Source of the DNA: Plasmodium brasilianum
Taxonomy: Eukaryota > Apicomplexa > Aconoidasida > Haemosporida > Plasmodiidae
Direction of reading: 5' to 3'
NCBI RefSeq assembly: GCF_023973825.1
Contig: NC_090124.1
Span: 240,001 to 304,000, forward strand
Length of the DNA: 64,000 nt
Shown piece by piece: positions 59,691 to 64,000 of the stretch; position 1 is the stretch's first letter, and the number at the start of each line of letters is the position of its first letter. Below the pieces are notes generated by a model. That model was not told the origin of the DNA. It did no database searches and saw only the letters and a program-made list of their open reading frames with translations. Position numbers and translations under genes: made by a program.

Positions 59691-60543
59691 CTTTATACAC
59701 TATATCTTACAAATTACATGAATATGTTTTATGTGAAAGAACATCTATATTGTTAATCTGCTTCTACAAAAAGGTCAAGCGGTAAAATTATCGGGGGTCG
59801 GGAAGGAAAAAAGCAACGAGTAGCAGGAAACAATAATAATATAAAATAAATAAATAAATAAATAAATATATATATATATATATTTGTGTACACTTTAAAA
59901 AATAAGAGGCATGAAGAAAAAGTGGGGAACAGTGGGAAAAAAGGAAAAATTCAAAATGTAAATAAATATTTAAATAAATAAGTAAATAAATTAATTAATG
60001 AAAAAAACAAAAAAAAAAAATATCCAAAATAACGAAAATGGCCAAAATGGCTAATATAGCAAAAGTAGCTAAAATAACAAAATGTGAAACGAAAAAATAT
60101 TTGAAAAAGCTTTTTTAATAAATATTCTTTTAAAGGTATGTTCTCATTTAAATTTACTTCTCATGTTTGCAAAAATACGTTTCAACCGCCCATGCAGAGA
60201 GCACAATTATGCTTGTATTCGTACATTCTTTTATAATGCAGTTTATTTTTATTTTTATTTTATTTTTTTTTTTCCTTTTATATTATTTTTTTATATTTTA
60301 TTTTTTATTTTTTTTTTTTTCTCTTTTTTTTTTTTTTTAAATTTTTACACTGTACCTTTTTTCGTTAAAAAAGAAAGTACTCATGTGATTTGATATTCTA
60401 CACGGATCTTGTTTTTTCCTTTTATTTGATAGTAAGCCTACATTTTAATAGCGCATATTTTTGGACTTAAAGAGGAAAAGTGGAGAACAGAGGAGTACAC
60501 GAGTTTAAAGAAGCAGGAATATAAATAAGCGTATGAATGCGTG

Positions 60544-60584
<41 letters not shown>

Positions 60585-62479
60585 CGAGCGAGGAAAACTT
60601 TCATTTTGACAAGACATACTTTTTATTGTGCATACTTTAATATAAACTTTTCTTTTTCTTTTTTTTGTTGTTTATCTATTTTTACCTAGCTAAATATTGG
60701 GTTGTAATAGGAATCGATGCTTGTCTGTTGATCGTTGTTGTCTTATCTTATTAACTTATGTGTTTACCTGTCGTTTGTTCATATGTCTACCAATCATTTA
60801 TATATCTAGCACATATTTTTTATTTTATATTTTTTATGTTTTTCGTTCTACGTTTTTTATATTTTATAATTATTCTTATTTTTTATTTTTTGTTTTTTAT
60901 TTTTTATTTTTTATTTTTTATTTTTTATTTTTTGTTTTTTATTTTTTATCTTATATTTTTTATTTTATATTTTTTATTTTATATATTTTATATTTTTCAT
61001 TTTTTGTGTTTACTCGTTGATACAATACACCTCATTAAAACAGGGCTATTTAAAACCTTCGGGTAGCATATGTATATTTATGTTAGACATATTTAGCGTT
61101 TACCTTTGGCACTTTTAAGATGCTCATCAGGGAACTTGTAGGAATATGTAGAATTACAGTTTTCTCATATTTTTCCTACCATTTTAAGAATTTTATTCTC
61201 TGTGTTTATTTTATTTTGCTTAATTTTAAAGACTCTACACATCATACATATATATTATATGGGTATATGTATGTGTACATATATGTATATATTTGTGTAT
61301 ACATGTATATATATGGGCATATGTACACATGCATGTATATATATATATATATATATATATGGTTTATTTCGTTACAGGAAATATAGAGATAATCATGCGC
61401 ATAATTCTGCTATTATGTTATATCCCCTTTTTTTAATTCATTATTTCAATGATGAGCATATATACGTGTAAAATGTACATTTAGCGAAAGACGAGCTGAT
61501 TATAAATTTTGTTTTACAGTTTGAAGTACCTATTCAATAAGACATTTTATTCATTTATCCTTTGTTCGTTTGTTGACTTATTTGATTATTTAATTAGGTA
61601 ACTATATAATAATTTAATTATTTAATTTTTTTTTTTTGTTTGTTTTCTTCTTTTTTACGTAGACATTGATATTTATATGGGAACACATAACATATTAAGT
61701 ACTTAACCAAACCAATCATGTTAACCACACCAACCATAGACGTGTATGCAGTGCATATATTTATGTCATATTATGTACACATGAAATTATGCACGTGTAC
61801 ATGTATGTATAACCGATTAGTCCTATTTTCCCCCTAGTGCTTGCCTATTTTTATTAGTACACTTTTCATCGACGTTTAAGATAATTTTTCGCTTCATGCG
61901 TCACTACCTTTATTTATGACAAAAAAAATATGTTCAACTTTTGAAACGAGACTACTCATTGTTATGTGGTAAAATCTGTTCATTACAAGATGAAAAAAAA
62001 AAAAAAAAAAATGAAAAGAAAAGAAAAGAAAAGATATGAAATGAAAAGAAAAGAAAAGAAATAAAATGAAATAAAATTAAATGAAATTAAATGAAATAAA
62101 ATGAAATGAAATGAAATGAAATAAAATGAAATGAAATAAAATAAAATTAAATTAAATTAAATAAAATTAACTTTTGAACAATCTAACATGATATGTATAT
62201 TTCTTCAAGTACATACGCTTATTTTCGATAAGAAAAGTGTACACTTTTCTTTCATTTATATTATTTTATATTCTTATATTTTTACATTTTTATATTTTTA
62301 CATTTTTATGTATTACATTTTTATGTATTACATTTTTATGTATTACATTTTTATGTATTACATTTATAATATATTTCATAGATATAAGCTACTATTACAA
62401 AACATATGAATTGCATTGCAAAATATAACGTGAAACCGTCCCTCAACAATTAGCAGTTAAGCACTTTATTCTTTGAAGC

Positions 62480-62858
62480 ATACAAATATACATACAAATA
62501 AATATACAAATATACATACATACAAATAAATATACAAATATACACACATACAAATAAATATACAAATATACATACATATAAATAAATATACAAATATACA
62601 TACAAATAAATATACAAATATACATACATATAAATAAATATACAAATATACATACAAATAAATATACAAATATACATACATATAAATAAATATACAAATA
62701 TACATACAAATAAATATACAAATATACATACAAATAAATATACAAATATACATACAAATAAATATACAAATATACATACATATAAATAAATATACAAATA
62801 TACATACAAATAAATATACAAATATACATACATACAAATAAATATACAAATATACATG
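62480..62858. repeat. Minisatellite of aaatatacatacaaataaatatac units
   Basis: About 16 copies, alternating between two close length variants (with or without an extra cata). Three overlapping minus-strand open frames of about 140-170 codons come from it and are not genes. Confidence 0.9.
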
Positions 62859-63249
62859 GGAGGGCTTCGTGCCCCCCATTTGCTAGTAGTATAAAACTAA
62901 TATTCCCAGTGAACAGATGAAAACATTGCTTTAATAAGAATGTAAAATTTGCACACAAAAAAAAAAGAAATTTCGTTCATTTCAATATTCATGTGTCGGC
63001 TCACAAGAACATGTATATATATATATGTATTTATGCATATATATTTTTTTTTTCTTACACCTTGTTAGAATGTTTCATTAATTTCGCTGTTTCCCTGTGT
63101 ATAAGAACAATTTTTAGTCTTTAAAGTTCATATATAAAAAAAAAAATACTGAATAAATTATATACATACTTACGTTCTGTGCACATTTTTTAACATAATA
63201 TCGTCATAATTATTTGCATAAAATTATAAGAGCGTAAGAAGCACATGTT

Positions 63250-63830
63250 CCCAGTTTTGCAGTTTTTATATTTTTTAGCTTCTTTATATTTTCGAACGTT
63301 TTTATGTTTTTTAGCTTTTAGTTTTTTCAACCTTTTTAGTTTTTTAACCTTTTTATAGTTTTTAACTTTTTATAGTTTTTTAACTTTTTATAGTTTTTTA
63401 ACTTTTTATAGTTTTTTAACCTTTTTATAGTTTTTTAATTTTTTATAGTTTTTTAACTTTTTATAGTTTTTTAACCTTTTTATAGTTTTTTAACCTTTTT
63501 ATAATTTTTCATCCTTTTTAGTTTTTTCGACCGTTTTATATTTTCTAGCCTTTTTAGTTTTTCAAATCTTTTTAGATTTTTTACCCTTTTTAGTTTTTTT
63601 ACTCTTTTTAGTTTTTTTACCCTTTTTAGTTTTTCTACCCTTTTTAGTTTTCCTTCCCTTTTTAGTTTTCCTTCCCTTTTTAGTTTTCCTTCCCTTTTTA
63701 GTTTTCCTTCCCTTTTTAGTTTTCCTTCCCTTTTTAGTTTTCCTTCCCTTTTTAGTTTTCCATCCCTTTTTAGTTTTCCTTCCCTTTTTAGTTTTCCTTC
63801 CCTTTTTAGTTTTCCTTCCCTTTTTAGAAT
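63250..63830. repeat. T-rich minisatellite grading into a perfect 18-nt array
   Basis: The left part is a variable tttttatagttttttaac unit. From about 63640 to 63825 it becomes a near-perfect 18-nt unit (tttttagttttccttccc, about eleven copies). On the minus strand the unit reads as KREGKL or KKGRKT, giving apparent Lys-rich proteins. Confidence 0.88.
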
Positions 63831-64000
63831 TATTTGATGAACACACATTTTGACATTTTTAAGTGCATTTTGTTAGTTTAGAGATGCATTAACCAAAACG
63901 AGTTATACTTATAGCCATATAATTATGATTGATAACAAACCCCTTCATTAAACTGTTACGAGTTCAAGCGAGTAGTACAAAAACTGCACTGTTGCCTCTA

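Larger units (their letters stand above)
59691..64000. other. 4.3 kb gene-free right end with repeats
   Basis: This begins as the upstream region of the nucleoside diphosphate kinase gene. I find no supported exon. It contains a ggctaaaat-like stretch (60040-60075), an agagagagag tract (60565-60584), a ttattttttattttt array (60890-60990), an aaatgaaat array (62010-62165), a tttatgtattacatt array (62300-62360) and two larger minisatellites listed separately. Another gene probably starts to the right of the window. Confidence 0.6.

Noticed and set aside
62443..62958. Three overlapping minus-strand frames rich in Tyr, Ile, Cys
   Set aside because: Produced by the aaatatacatacaaata array; only short non-repeat ends with no recognisable feature.
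63480..63848. Lys/Arg/Gly repeat proteins on the minus strand
   Set aside because: The frames follow an 18-nt minisatellite, are open in two phases at once and have no unique sequence or splice signals.
1..64000. tRNA or rRNA genes
   Set aside because: By eye I found no cloverleaf with the conserved T-loop and D-loop blocks, and no rRNA-like GC-richer block; a tRNAscan run would be decisive.

Overview
This window is nuclear DNA of a malaria parasite (genus Plasmodium). The evidence is extreme A+T richness, long poly-A/poly-T and TA microsatellites, small phase-matched GT-AG introns with T-rich acceptors, Asn-rich low complexity in coding sequence, and a run of recognisable genes. From memory, unchecked, the gene order matches one block of P. 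falciparum chromosome 13 (nucleoside diphosphate kinase, SR-alpha, PSS, SKP1, U1-70K, NADH-cytochrome b5 reductase, AlaRS, RPN11). The proteins do not look like P. falciparum itself, so a non-falciparum species is likely. I cannot name it.

Layout, left to right. (1) The 3' part of the proteasome deubiquitinase RPN11 (+). (2) Three genes for predicted secreted proteins of unknown function: a small EGF-like cysteine-rich protein (+, four exons), a 262-residue acidic protein (-), and a 1081-residue protein (-) with an acidic 10-residue repeat block followed by 21 uninterrupted 11-residue Lys-rich repeats. (3) Alanyl-tRNA synthetase (-) with an N-terminal leader, probably dual-targeted to apicoplast and cytosol. 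(4) Ribosome assembly factor MRT4 (+, three exons), NADH-cytochrome b5 reductase (-, two exons) and a NOP9-like Pumilio protein (-). (5) A secreted protein with a saposin/Canopy-like cysteine pattern (+, four exons) and a probable axonemal C1a-32-type protein (-, two exons). (6) U1-70K (-) and SKP1 (+, five exons). (7) An Asn-rich protein (-, three exons), a 5.7 kb gene-free interval, then phosphatidylserine synthase (+, eleven exons, with one apparent extra G). (8) An unknown 310-residue protein (-), SRP receptor alpha (+), nucleoside diphosphate kinase (-) and about 4.3 kb of gene-free repeats.

Most genes are housekeeping: protein turnover (RPN11, SKP1), ribosome biogenesis (MRT4, NOP9), translation and targeting (AlaRS, SR-alpha), splicing (U1-70K), lipid and redox metabolism (PSS, b5 reductase) and nucleotides (NDK). 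They do not form one pathway. The most unusual part is the secreted-protein cluster at 2.3-9.5 kb, above all the 11-residue repeat domain. Intergenic DNA is dominated by minisatellites; many have units divisible by three, which creates long but meaningless open frames. I found no tRNA, rRNA, mobile element or CRISPR array.
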